Of a stretch of 64,000 nucleotides of DNA, positions 1-9,553 are shown piece by piece. Position 1 is the first letter of the stretch; the number at the start of each line of letters is the position of its first letter. A program made the position numbers and the translations under genes. The notes below the pieces were generated by a model. It was not told where the DNA came from. It did no database searches and was given only the letters and a program-made list of their open reading frames with translations. The stretch is from Alopecurus myosuroides (lineage: Eukaryota; Streptophyta; Magnoliopsida; Poales; Poaceae), in contig CM054061.1 in assembly GCA_028641055.1 (NCBI GenBank), forward strand, positions 34,591,877 to 34,655,876. The letters run 5' to 3'.

Positions 1-955
1 CAAGGGGATGCTCGGGATGGTCTCGGTTGGCCGGGAGATCGCCGGAGTGCTCGCCGGCGAGCTCGGGCGGCGGCGGCGGACCGCGGCTCCGGCGACAGGG
101 AGCTACAGGGGGAGAGGGAGTGAGGCGAGGGCACCGGCGGGTGCGTCTGCTCACCGTGAGCCTGATGGCGGAGTCGGGGAGGCGAGGCGCGGCGCCAATC
201 GCCGGCGGCGAGGAAGATTCCGGCGACGGCCGTGCGGAAGTCCGGCGGAAATTGAGGCCGCACGCGGCGTCCCTGCTGCTGCCTCCACTCGAGGAGGACG
301 AAGGGGAGGTGGCGGAGCCGGTGGGATGCTCGGAAAGGGCCGGGGGAGGCCGTAGCTCCGGCGACGAGCGGCGGAATCCGGCGGCCGGTAGGGTTTGGTT
401 TCCGGGCGTGGCCTTCCTGTTCGTTCCTGTTCGCGGGAGAGGCAGAGAAGAGGATGAGGGCTTCGATGTGGGGAGGAGGAGAGGGAAACGGGTACTTCTC
501 CTGGTCCTTATCCCTGCGGAGGGGAAGCAGGAGGTGGCCACCGCGGCGACGTGCTCGGATAGCTCGTCTACTGGCCCAAGGAAGAAGAAGACAAGACGAC
601 GTTTTCCGAAACCCCCCCCTGAGAAAACAAGAACTGTGAAAAGGTCCTTGTCCTTTTAGAACAACAACTCAAAAACTATGTTGGGGTCTTTTCTGTAAAA
701 GATAAAAATTGGCAAAAATTATTTTTGGAATCCTTGTTAAATTTACAACCTCAACATATTTTTGTTTGACAAAAATTATACCATTTCAAACCATCCTTTT
801 AGGGTGGCACTTTTAAGTGATTTTAATAAACCTCGTTATTTAATTTTAGAGCACATGTTTTAAATACCACTAGGGGTTCGAAAATGCATGCATGACATGA
901 CATGATCACAACAACAAACACACAAGCACTTTATTACAAAAAGGTGGATGTTACA
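1..955 (-). repeat. Element A 3' LTR (partial, cut by window edge)
   Basis: This is the terminal part of the left LTR of a minus-strand Tekay-type element. It matches 8358-9312 base for base as far as I can read, with a constant offset of 8357 and no indel, and ends in GTTACA, the complement of the TGTAAC LTR start. The first ~650 bases are GC-rich and the rest AT-rich. Identical LTRs over 955 bp point to a recent insertion. The remaining ~2.6 kb of this LTR lies outside the window. Confidence 0.93.
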
Positions 956-970
956 AGTCTACCCCCCTTA
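956..970 (-). other. Element A polypurine tract
   Basis: Read on the minus strand, a G-run followed by TAGACT directly abuts the LTR start TGTAACATCC. This is the expected position and composition for the plus-strand primer of a minus-oriented LTR retrotransposon. Confidence 0.85.
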
Positions 971-973
971 CAA

Positions 974-992
974 GAATCTCGTCCCGAGATTC
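974..992 (-). other. Stem-loop between stop codon and polypurine tract, element A
   Basis: Perfect 8-bp inverted repeat: GAATCTCG, a 3-nt loop, CGAGATTC. It lies directly after the polyprotein stop codon (993-995) and about 18 nt from the LTR. Elements B (19022-19040) and C (60548-60567) have a stem-loop in the same position with different paired bases. Confidence 0.75.
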
Positions 993-3900
993 CTAGGTTT
1001 TAGAAAAGAAGGACGGGTACTCAGATCGTAAACGATCTTCTCGTTCCCAGGTTGCTTCAGCTTCAGAATGATGAGACCACTGAACTTTGAGGCACTTGAT
1101 GCTTCGGCATCGAATATTTCGTTCAGCTGCCTCGAGGATACGGACAGGACATTCTCGGTAGGTCAGATCATCCTTAAGATCAATGGTTTCATGATCAACA
1201 CCACGGTTGGGATCTTTGAAGCAACGACGAAGTTGTGAGACATGGAATGTAGCATGAACCCGTGGAAACATTGAAGGTAGATGGAGACGATAAGCAAAAT
1301 TCCCACTTTTTGCAAGAACAGGGAAAGGACCAACATAGCGAGGCGGTAATTTTCCTTTCATGACATCACGATGAACACCTTTCAAAGGTGTGATTCGAAG
1401 ATAGGCTTGTCCACCAACATCATAACGAATATCTTGTTGATGGTCACCACAACTCTTCTGGCGAGACTGAGCAGCTTTCAGATGTTCACGGATGATACGA
1501 ACTGTTTCTTCAGTCTCATTGATCAGATTCTTCGGTCCAAAGAACTGTCTTTCCCCGGTTTCTGACCAATTTAACGGAATTGAACAGTTTCGATTGTAGA
1601 GAACTTCAAACGGAGCTTTGGCCAAGATAACTTGGAAACAGTTGTTGTAAACGAACTCGGCGGATGGAAGACACTTCTCCCAATCATTACCGAAGGATAC
1701 AACACAAGCTCGAAGCATGTCTTCAAGTGTTTGGTTCAGACTCCCGAGGTGATCATTACGGGATGATTGATAGATGATGGTGGAATGTAGACGACTTCCC
1801 ATAGCTTGCTTGAAACTTGCCCAGCCCTTGGAAGTAAACAGATTTCCATGATCAAAAAGGATTTTCTTAGGAACACCATGAAGAGGTATTATCTGAGAGA
1901 CATACAAATCTGCCAGTTGTTTAGCATTGATGCCCTGATGGATAGGAACAAAATGAGCAACCTTTGACAGACAATCAATCACTACCCAGACAGCGGTGTG
2001 TCCCTGATCATTTCTTGGAAGACCAACAATGAAAGTCATCTTAACTTCATCCCACTTCCAAACAGGAATAGATGTGGGGTAGAGAGTAGCAACTGGTCTT
2101 TGATGTTCAGCTTTAGCACGACGACAAACGTCGCATTCAGCCACAAATTGAGCGATGTCTCGCTTCATCTTGGTCCACCAGAACCTTTGACGTAGATCAT
2201 GGTACATTTTGGTGCTACCAGGATGAGCAGAGAGAAGTGACTCATGAGCTTCACGGAGGATCAGCTGTTTCAGACTCCGTTTCTTCGGCACAACAAGACG
2301 TTCACCAAAATAAACGGTACCTTGATTATCAACCGAGAAACATGTAGGAATTCCACGAGAAATCTTTCTCTTGACCAAGGTAATGCTTAGATCGCGCTTT
2401 TGGGCATCCTTGATTTGATGTTCAAAGGATGGTTTCACTTCCGGATTAACCAGATAACCAGAGGGAACAACCTCAAGATTGAGCTTGGAGAACTCTTTGT
2501 GGAGAGAAGGTTGATCTTGCTGTATCATCAAGCTGTTACAGTAAGACTTCTGGATTGTCGTGTCAGCCACGGCTTTACCTTTATCAACTTGACATTTGAC
2601 CTCCACATTGGGTTCTTTGACTAGTTCCAACCATCTCTTTTGTCTGAGACTCAGATCTGGTTGGGTGAAAAGATATCTGAAGCTCTGCTGGTGGAAGTAG
2701 AACTCACATTGATTTCCTAGCAGATGATGACGCCATTGTTTCAGGGCATACACAACAGCTGCTAACTCAAGAGCATGAGTTGGATATTTGAGCTCATCTG
2801 GTTTCAGTTGTCGAGAAGCATAAGAAACCACACGACCATCTTGCAAAAGACCGCAGTCGATACCTTGACGAGAGGCATCACAGAAGATGACAAAGTTCTT
2901 GCGCATGTCCGGAAGGACAAGCATAGGAGCATTAACCAACTTGGTTTTCAACAACCGGAAACTTTCTTCTGCCATTCTTGACCATACAAACTGTTTATCT
3001 TTCTTAAGAAGATCAGTCATTGGTTTGGCAGCTTTGGAGAAACCTTCAATAGAGCGGTGATAACAACCGATAAGTTCGAGGAAGTTTCGAACCTCTTTGA
3101 TGGATTTAGGTGACTCCCGGTCCAATATGGCTTGAACTTTATTAGGGAGAACTGCAACTCCTTCAGAAGATAGGACATAGCCTAGGAATATGAGCTCTTT
3201 CAACCAGAACTCACATCTGGAGAATTTGGCATAGAGACGATGCTCACGAAGCTTTGTCAAAGCTAGCCGAAGATGTTCAACATGTTCTTCTTCGGACTTG
3301 GAGTAGATTATAACATCGTCGAGGTAAACCACAACGAACTTGTCAAGATACTCCATGAAAATGGATTTCATAAGCCCCATCAACATGGTTGGAGCATTGG
3401 AGAGTTCGGGAAACATAACAGTGTACTCGTAAAGACCATAACGAGTTTTGACAACCGTTTTAGAAACATTCCCGGACCTAGTCTGAAGTTGATGATAACC
3501 CAGACTTAAGTGTATCTTGGAGAAAACAGTGGCACCAATCAGACGGTCAAACAAATCATCTGTCTGAAGAAGAGAACACTTGTGCTTTATTGCCACATCA
3601 TTGAACGGACTATATTCACTGACCAGCTGGGGAACTGTGGTATCCTTCTTCATGACGAAGAGTGTAGGACATCCGCAAGAAGGTGTGTTGGCATGAGGGA
3701 AACCTTTCCCTTCTGACTCCTCTATTTGCTTCTTCAACTCAACCAGCTCTTCTAGAGACATATGGTATGGTCTTTCAGAAGTAGGAGCCACTCCAGGAAT
3801 TAGCTCAACAACAAATTCCACTGAATAAACAGGATACATACCAGGAAGCTCTTCCGGGAAGACATCCGGAAACTTACACACCGCTGGTACCTCATGAATC

Positions 3901-5423
3901 TCGGAAGATGATCGAACTTCGATTGCATTGAGCTGAGGACGTGGCTGTGGTTGAACTGTCCCACAAGGAAACAACAACCGAGTTGTCTGACCACAAGGAT
4001 GAATCAGGGTAACAGACTTGGCTGCACAGTCAATCATGGCATGATGTGTTGACAACCAGTCCATGCCCAGTATGACATTGATGTCATTTGAGTCCATGAT
4101 AACAAGTGTAGAAAGAAACACCAAACCTCCTATTTCAATTGGGACACCAGGGCAACACTGATTAGACCAGCAGAAGGACCCTGGGGTGGAAATTATTAAC
4201 GGAGGAACCATACTCGCAAGAGGTATGTCATGCAACACCACAAAAGCTCTTGATACACATGAGTGTGATGCTCCGGAATCAAACAGAACAGATGCTGGAG
4301 CTAAATTGACACGAAGCATTCCCAACACGACATCAGGTGCTTTCTGAGCTTCTTCAATCAGAACATGGTTCAAACGACCACGGTTAACAACACGTGTAGG
4401 GACAACCTGTAGTGCAGAAGGTGTCCTCTGGGGACATTTGTTGGAGTAATGGCCAAGTTCATCACATACATGACATGTCACCAGCCGTTTCTTACCACCA
4501 ACAACTCTGGATTGCCCACCAAGGTGGCCTTGTTGAGCAACTGATGGATATGAAATAGCACTGTATGGAACAAACACACGACGCTTCTTGGAACCAGAAG
4601 AAGACGCACGTGACTCTCCAGAAATCTGCTTCGAAGAAGTTTCCATTTCCTTTTTGCCACGCTCCAAGATAAGAGCATGATTATAAAGGTCCTGGAAGGT
4701 TGGAAACTGGAAAGACAATAGCTCATAGCGAACTCCGGAGTCCAGACCCTTGCGGAACAAATCTTGTTTATCCGCATCATCTGCAACATCTCGGGGTGCA
4801 TAACGAGCCAAACGGGTGAATTCACGCCCGTAAGTTTCAACATCCATCTGTCCCTGGGTCAGATCCAGGAACTCTTTTCTTTTGGAGTCCATAACTGCCT
4901 CAGGAACATGGGCGGCACGGAACTCTTTACGGAACTCCTCCCAAGTAACCTTATGTCCCGGCGATTGCAACGCCAAGAAACCTTCCCACCATGAACCAGC
5001 TTCACCCTCTAGCTGATAGGCGGCGAAGTTCACACGGTCACTTTCTGGAACATGGAGAGCATTAAATTTGCGCTCGATGGCACGAAGCCAATCATCAGCA
5101 TCGATGGGTTCGTTGAGATTGCTGAAAGTTGGAAGCTTAGCATGAACTAAATCCCCAAATGTAACGCATTCGTCGTGATGACGTTCAGTGTTTTGCGCCA
5201 CACGCTCAAGGAGATGTTCATTTCTCAGGAGGTTGGTCTCGATATCCTGAAGAACTTGCGTCATTAAGGAAGATGAAGACTCTCCCTCGATATGACCACT
5301 TTCAACGGAATCTTGAATACTCCCGGACATCCTGAGTACAAAGAAACGGAACCATAAGAAACACTCCCATGGAAAGAATGCAACAGAAAGATTCAGGACT
5401 TGATATGGACCAATTGAAGTCAA
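993..5423 (-). CDS. Element A gag-pol polyprotein (chromovirus), catalytic sites altered
   Basis: A single 1476-codon ORF. Domains in order: Gag (~100-260), zinc knuckle C317/C320/H325/C330, protease with D382-S-G, RT (~540-760, YLDD at 700-703), RNase H (~840-955), integrase zinc finger (H1060, H1067, C1097, C1100), integrase core (~1120-1235), and a chromodomain at ~1421-1473. The C-terminal chromodomain and tRNA-Met primer site indicate a Tekay/Del-type Ty3/gypsy chromovirus. Methionine 32 (codon at 5330) is the more likely start, since the preceding residues look like untranslated leader. There is no stop or frameshift, yet family catalytic positions are changed: His638 for the first RT Asp, His911 for the third RNase H Asp, Thr1130 for the first and Gly1227 for the last integrase residue. 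Asp1191, Asp849, Glu886 and both YLDD Asps remain. I infer a protein that keeps Gag and targeting functions but cannot replicate by itself. Confidence 0.92.
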   Translation of the reverse strand: MTSIGPYQVLNLSVAFFPWECFLWFRFFVLRMSGSIQDSVESGHIEGESSSSLMTQVLQDIETNLLRNEHLLERVAQNTERHHDECVTFGDLVHAKLPTFSNLNEPIDADDWLRAIERKFNALHVPESDRVNFAAYQLEGEAGSWWEGFLALQSPGHKVTWEEFRKEFRAAHVPEAVMDSKRKEFLDLTQGQMDVETYGREFTRLARYAPRDVADDADKQDLFRKGLDSGVRYELLSFQFPTFQDLYNHALILERGKKEMETSSKQISGESRASSSGSKKRRVFVPYSAISYPSVAQQGHLGGQSRVVGGKKRLVTCHVCDELGHYSNKCPQRTPSALQVVPTRVVNRGRLNHVLIEEAQKAPDVVLGMLRVNLAPASVLFDSGASHSCVSRAFVVLHDIPLASMVPPLIISTPGSFCWSNQCCPGVPIEIGGLVFLSTLVIMDSNDINVILGMDWLSTHHAMIDCAAKSVTLIHPCGQTTRLLFPCGTVQPQPRPQLNAIEVRSSSEIHEVPAVCKFPDVFPEELPGMYPVYSVEFVVELIPGVAPTSERPYHMSLEELVELKKQIEESEGKGFPHANTPSCGCPTLFVMKKDTTVPQLVSEYSPFNDVAIKHKCSLLQTDDLFDRLIGATVFSKIHLSLGYHQLQTRSGNVSKTVVKTRYGLYEYTVMFPELSNAPTMLMGLMKSIFMEYLDKFVVVYLDDVIIYSKSEEEHVEHLRLALTKLREHRLYAKFSRCEFWLKELIFLGYVLSSEGVAVLPNKVQAILDRESPKSIKEVRNFLELIGCYHRSIEGFSKAAKPMTDLLKKDKQFVWSRMAEESFRLLKTKLVNAPMLVLPDMRKNFVIFCDASRQGIDCGLLQDGRVVSYASRQLKPDELKYPTHALELAAVVYALKQWRHHLLGNQCEFYFHQQSFRYLFTQPDLSLRQKRWLELVKEPNVEVKCQVDKGKAVADTTIQKSYCNSLMIQQDQPSLHKEFSKLNLEVVPSGYLVNPEVKPSFEHQIKDAQKRDLSITLVKRKISRGIPTCFSVDNQGTVYFGERLVVPKKRSLKQLILREAHESLLSAHPGSTKMYHDLRQRFWWTKMKRDIAQFVAECDVCRRAKAEHQRPVATLYPTSIPVWKWDEVKMTFIVGLPRNDQGHTAVWVVIDCLSKVAHFVPIHQGINAKQLADLYVSQIIPLHGVPKKILFDHGNLFTSKGWASFKQAMGSRLHSTIIYQSSRNDHLGSLNQTLEDMLRACVVSFGNDWEKCLPSAEFVYNNCFQVILAKAPFEVLYNRNCSIPLNWSETGERQFFGPKNLINETEETVRIIREHLKAAQSRQKSCGDHQQDIRYDVGGQAYLRITPLKGVHRDVMKGKLPPRYVGPFPVLAKSGNFAYRLHLPSMFPRVHATFHVSQLRRCFKDPNRGVDHETIDLKDDLTYRECPVRILEAAERNIRCRSIKCLKVQWSHHSEAEATWEREDRLRSEYPSFFSKT

Positions 5424-5724
5424 AAGGATTCAACGATTTGGACCAAAGGAGGTAACTTGGAAACTCTGAGAACATTAGCAACCTGACACGGAGTACTAGG
5501 AAAAACACCCAACGATTTTGCTCCTAACTTTGAAGTTAACAGGTGAGAGGTAAAACATTTGAAATCAAATGAGATACGGTGACTCAGAGTTAGAGCGATA
5601 CCAGGTAAGGAGTAAAAAGAATCCTAAGAAGGTTTTCATAACTCATTTGTCATTTCGGAAATAATTTTCACAAACTCTAGACTCAACATCGACCAATAGC
5701 AAGGGTTTTCCTACAGGCAGTCCT
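5424..5724 (-). other. Element A 5' untranslated leader
   Basis: About 300-400 bases between the primer binding site and the gag start, without a convincing ORF. It presumably holds packaging and translation signals. I see nothing else in it. Confidence 0.6.
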
Positions 5725-5736
5725 GCTCTGATACCA
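5725..5736 (-). other. Element A primer binding site (initiator tRNA-Met)
   Basis: Minus-strand TGGTATCAGAGC, the classic complement to the 3' end of plant initiator tRNA-Met, lies five bases inside the 5' LTR. It fixes the element's orientation as minus. Confidence 0.92.
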
Positions 5737-5741
5737 AGACT

Positions 5742-8700
5742 TGTCAGACCCCGGACCCAGAGATATACATACTGTTATGTGCTCCTAGCAATGGACTCAC
5801 AAGGGCTTCAGGGTTACCAGCCCCGGCCGCAACAAACAACGGCAGGCAGACCGGATTCATCGGCACGTAGTCCGGATCCCCGGTCTACTACTCCTTGTGT
5901 CCATGCTAGTCATAACCAGATATGGATACCCAAGCGTCCACGAGTCGGATGAAACTGAAGGAACGGGACCAAAGCTATACAGAGCTGCTATGTGTCCAGA
6001 AAGTGCAACAACAATCGAGGGTTACTGGGGTTACCTCGCCCCAGGCCGATCAAATCGACAGGCGGGCTCGGACATGGATCATCGGCTCCACAACCCCTCG
6101 ACTGCGACAACTATGCAGGCATAGCCAAAACTGTATAACAATGAGCTCGAAACCAACAACCGATCAAAGCAGTACTCTAAACATGAAGCTTTATTAAGCA
6201 AGTAATACTAGAGCATAGCTTACAAACAGAGGTCACACGACCCAACATTACATCAGACAACGGAAAGCAAATTATGTTGCTATTAAACAAGAACCAAAAA
6301 GGCCTAAGAGGCCGCAACATAAGGCGACGTCCCAGCCCATAGATTCCAGGCTGCTACCTGGGAAACCCCAAACTATCCGTCGATGTCCACTTTGAAACCC
6401 CACCTAAGGTATGGAACTTCACCTGAACCAAATTGAAGCAAACATGAGTACGGGAGGTACTCAACAAGACTTAACTAACCTATTATATATCTGCTTGTTC
6501 GAAAAGGGTTTATGAAGGTTGTTTTGCATAAAGCCAACTTTGTTTCGAATAGAGGGAGGCTGAGAAGTTTTTCACAAATCTTTTAAAAGAATACCCTCTC
6601 ATGGGTATTGCCTTCAGAACCTTCGAAGCATCATCTTCAGCACCGATAACTGGAACCACCTCTTAAAGCTAATCATTCATTGGCAACATCTTTTACGTCA
6701 TGTTCAAGTTATCTATGATCTCAGGATCCGTCACCTAGTTGTCCTTAACCGCGGACACGGCTTTTCGAAAAGATTAAACCCTGCAGGGGTGTACAACTTT
6801 ACCCACACGTATCAACCGACTCTTATTGCCAAGCTATTGGCACAATTCCGACGATGTGCCGGCAGAGGGTGGCTGACCACGATCTTTCCCTTGCTTCGCC
6901 TATTCCATGAGTCGCTCCGAGTAGAGATGGACCGCCAATAGGGAGTGGCCATCTCCTGCCGGGTCTCTATCGTTGTGCGCAATGCTCGACGGTTACCTTC
7001 CCGCAGAGCGCCGATACACCACCACGTCCTAGTTTTGAAAATGTTTTGATATCCCCAGCAAATCCAAATGGAACGCCCGAACTAGGCAACTCATGGAACA
7101 AACTAGACAAGTTGAAACCGAGGGGAATCCAATCCCCGTGTGGTTGCACGATCATTCTTGGCTTCAAAGGCGAGAACTCGCTCCTAGGGGCATGAACGAG
7201 GCAAATCACCACATTCCATGTGGCAACTCATCCAAGCCTTTAATCATGTTAAACACACATCTCGAACCTTACCACGTCATCCTGTCATACTAAATTCATT
7301 TCGTAGCTCTGATTCATCAACCGGATGGAGCAGAGACAAACAGACATGTATGACTAAGCATGGCATATTTGAGGTTTTGGCGATACACCCAAACAAATCC
7401 TATGTCAGCTAGGAGCATGGAATCATGATATCTGGTTTATGCAACTAAATAGGATAACTCTATCTATTGACCCAAGATACTTTGTAAAAGCATGCATTGT
7501 ACGAGAAGGAAAACACTTCGAAAACATATATGGGCAGATAAGAGGTTATGCTTGCCTTGCTTCAAGAAAACCAGAGAAAGCTTCAAGGAATAAGTGCTTG
7601 ACTTGGTTGTTTAGACCAAGTATTCAGCAACAGGGATGTCGAACTTCACTCCGGATTCGCGTTCTACCGATAAGAGTGAAAACCGGAAAGAAAGAGAACA
7701 ACACTCAAAACAGGCATCGATGCAATGCTCAATATGTATGCATGAACATTTGAATGCATTAAAGATAAGCCCTAAACATGGTTCATGGTTGCTAGGGTTC
7801 ATATGTTAAGAAAACAGTTTCGGTGAAATTAGTCCCGAAGTGGACCTCGGAGGCCGATTCGGGCAAAACCTATAGGTGCGACAAGTTAAAGTGCTCAAAT
7901 AGGGTTGAGAACACCATAACTAGGTTGCATTTGAAATTCTAAGCATTTTGACATATAACTTGCAATTTTCCAATTTTCTTGAATAAAAACTTATTTTCTT
8001 TATTTTAAAGGATTTAAATAATACTCAAAATTCAACATTGTCAAAAATGTGTGAAAATGATATGAACATGTAGATTGTATTTTTCTGAACAAAATGGTGT
8101 GTTGAACACATTTTTCTGATGAACCAAATAAAAGTTATTGCATTTTCAATTTTATTTGTTTTTCTGTAATTTAAATGAGGTGGGGTCCACGTGTCAGTTC
8201 CAATTTCAGTTGACAGGAATAAATAGAAAAATGCCTGGTGACATCAGCGTGATGTCGAGGTGATGTCACCCGGGGCCAAATCCTTCACAGCCACGATGCA
8301 ATTGAGGAAATTACTCGAAATTTCGGAAATCAAAACCCACCACAAGATGGAGGTGATCAAGGGGATGCTCGGGATGGTCTCGGTTGGCCGGGAGATCGCC
8401 GGAGTGCTCGCCGGCGAGCTCGGGCGGCGGCGGCGGACCGCGGCTCCGGCGACAGGGAGCTACAGGGGGAGAGGGAGTGAGGCGAGGGCACCGGCGGGTG
8501 CGTCTGCTCACCGTGAGCCTGATGGCGGAGTCGGGGAGGCGAGGCGCGGCGCCAATCGCCGGCGGCGAGGAAGATTCCGGCGACGGCCGTGCGGAAGTCC
8601 GGCGGAAATTGAGGCCGCACGCGGCGTCCCTGCTGCTGCCTCCACTCGAGGAGGACGAAGGGGAGGTGGCGGAGCCGGTGGGATGCTCGGAAAGGGCCGG

Positions 8701-9312
8701 GGGAGGCCGTAGCTCCGGCGACGAGCGGCGGAATCCGGCGGCCGGTAGGGTTTGGTTTCCGGGCGTGGCCTTCCTGTTCGTTCCTGTTCGCGGGAGAGGC
8801 AGAGAAGAGGATGAGGGCTTCGATGTGGGGAGGAGGAGAGGGAAACGGGTACTTCTCCTGGTCCTTATCCCTGCGGAGGGGAAGCAGGAGGTGGCCACCG
8901 CGGCGACGTGCTCGGATAGCTCGTCTACTGGCCCAAGGAAGAAGAAGACAAGACGACGTTTTCCGAAACCCCCCCCTGAGAAAACAAGAACTGTGAAAAG
9001 GTCCTTGTCCTTTTAGAACAACAACTCAAAAACTATGTTGGGGTCTTTTCTGTAAAAGATAAAAATTGGCAAAAATTATTTTTGGAATCCTTGTTAAATT
9101 TACAACCTCAACATATTTTTGTTTGACAAAAATTATACCATTTCAAACCATCCTTTTAGGGTGGCACTTTTAAGTGATTTTAATAAACCTCGTTATTTAA
9201 TTTTAGAGCACATGTTTTAAATACCACTAGGGGTTCGAAAATGCATGCATGACATGACATGATCACAACAACAAACACACAAGCACTTTATTACAAAAAG
9301 GTGGATGTTACA
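5742..9312 (-). repeat. Element A 5' LTR (3571 bp)
   Basis: Runs from TGTCAGACCC to GTTACA on the plus strand, so TG...CA on the coding strand. It contains a palindrome pair (6761-6772, 6779-6788) shared with elements B and C, AT-rich DNA at ~7900-8240, and a GC-rich block (8358-9016). That block has long ORFs on both strands which I take to be compositional. The base run just right of it is TTTTG; the matching left target duplication lies outside the window. Confidence 0.93.
6761..6788. other. Paired palindromes in LTR A
   Basis: CTTTTCGAAAAG (6761-6772), then six bases, then CCCTGCAGGG (6779-6788), both perfect palindromes. The same pair occurs in LTRs B and C, where the first palindrome reads CTTCTCGAGAAG, a symmetric two-base change that preserves self-complementarity. 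Confidence 0.75.
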
Positions 9313-9453
9313 TTTTGCCATGCCATGTGTTTTATAGTGTCTCATGGGCCTTGGGTTCCAAAGATACCATCACTCTCTGTGTTGGGGCCTCACCGACGTC
9401 GGATTCTCTCTGGCGGGTTCTAGGACTGCTCACACCCCGAAACTCCCGGATCT
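9313..9453. other. Unassigned sequence next to assembly gap
   Basis: 141 bases between the end of LTR A and the gap. I recognise no domain or repeat. It could be flank in which A inserted, or a fragment of R1 upstream of its RT. Confidence 0.4.
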
Positions 9454-9553
9454 NNNNNNNNNNNNNNNNNNNNNNNNNNNNNNNNNNNNNNNNNNNNNNN
9501 NNNNNNNNNNNNNNNNNNNNNNNNNNNNNNNNNNNNNNNNNNNNNNNNNNNNN
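9454..9553. other. Assembly gap (100 N)
   Basis: Exactly 100 N, the usual placeholder for a gap of unknown length. The 5' LTR, gag and most of RT of element R1 are missing here or were never adjacent. Confidence 0.97.

Noticed and set aside
27..659. 210-codon plus-strand ORF (also at 8384-9016)
   Set aside because: It lies in the GC-rich block of LTR A, opposite to the element's transcription. Long ORFs on both strands here reflect composition, with no recognisable domain.
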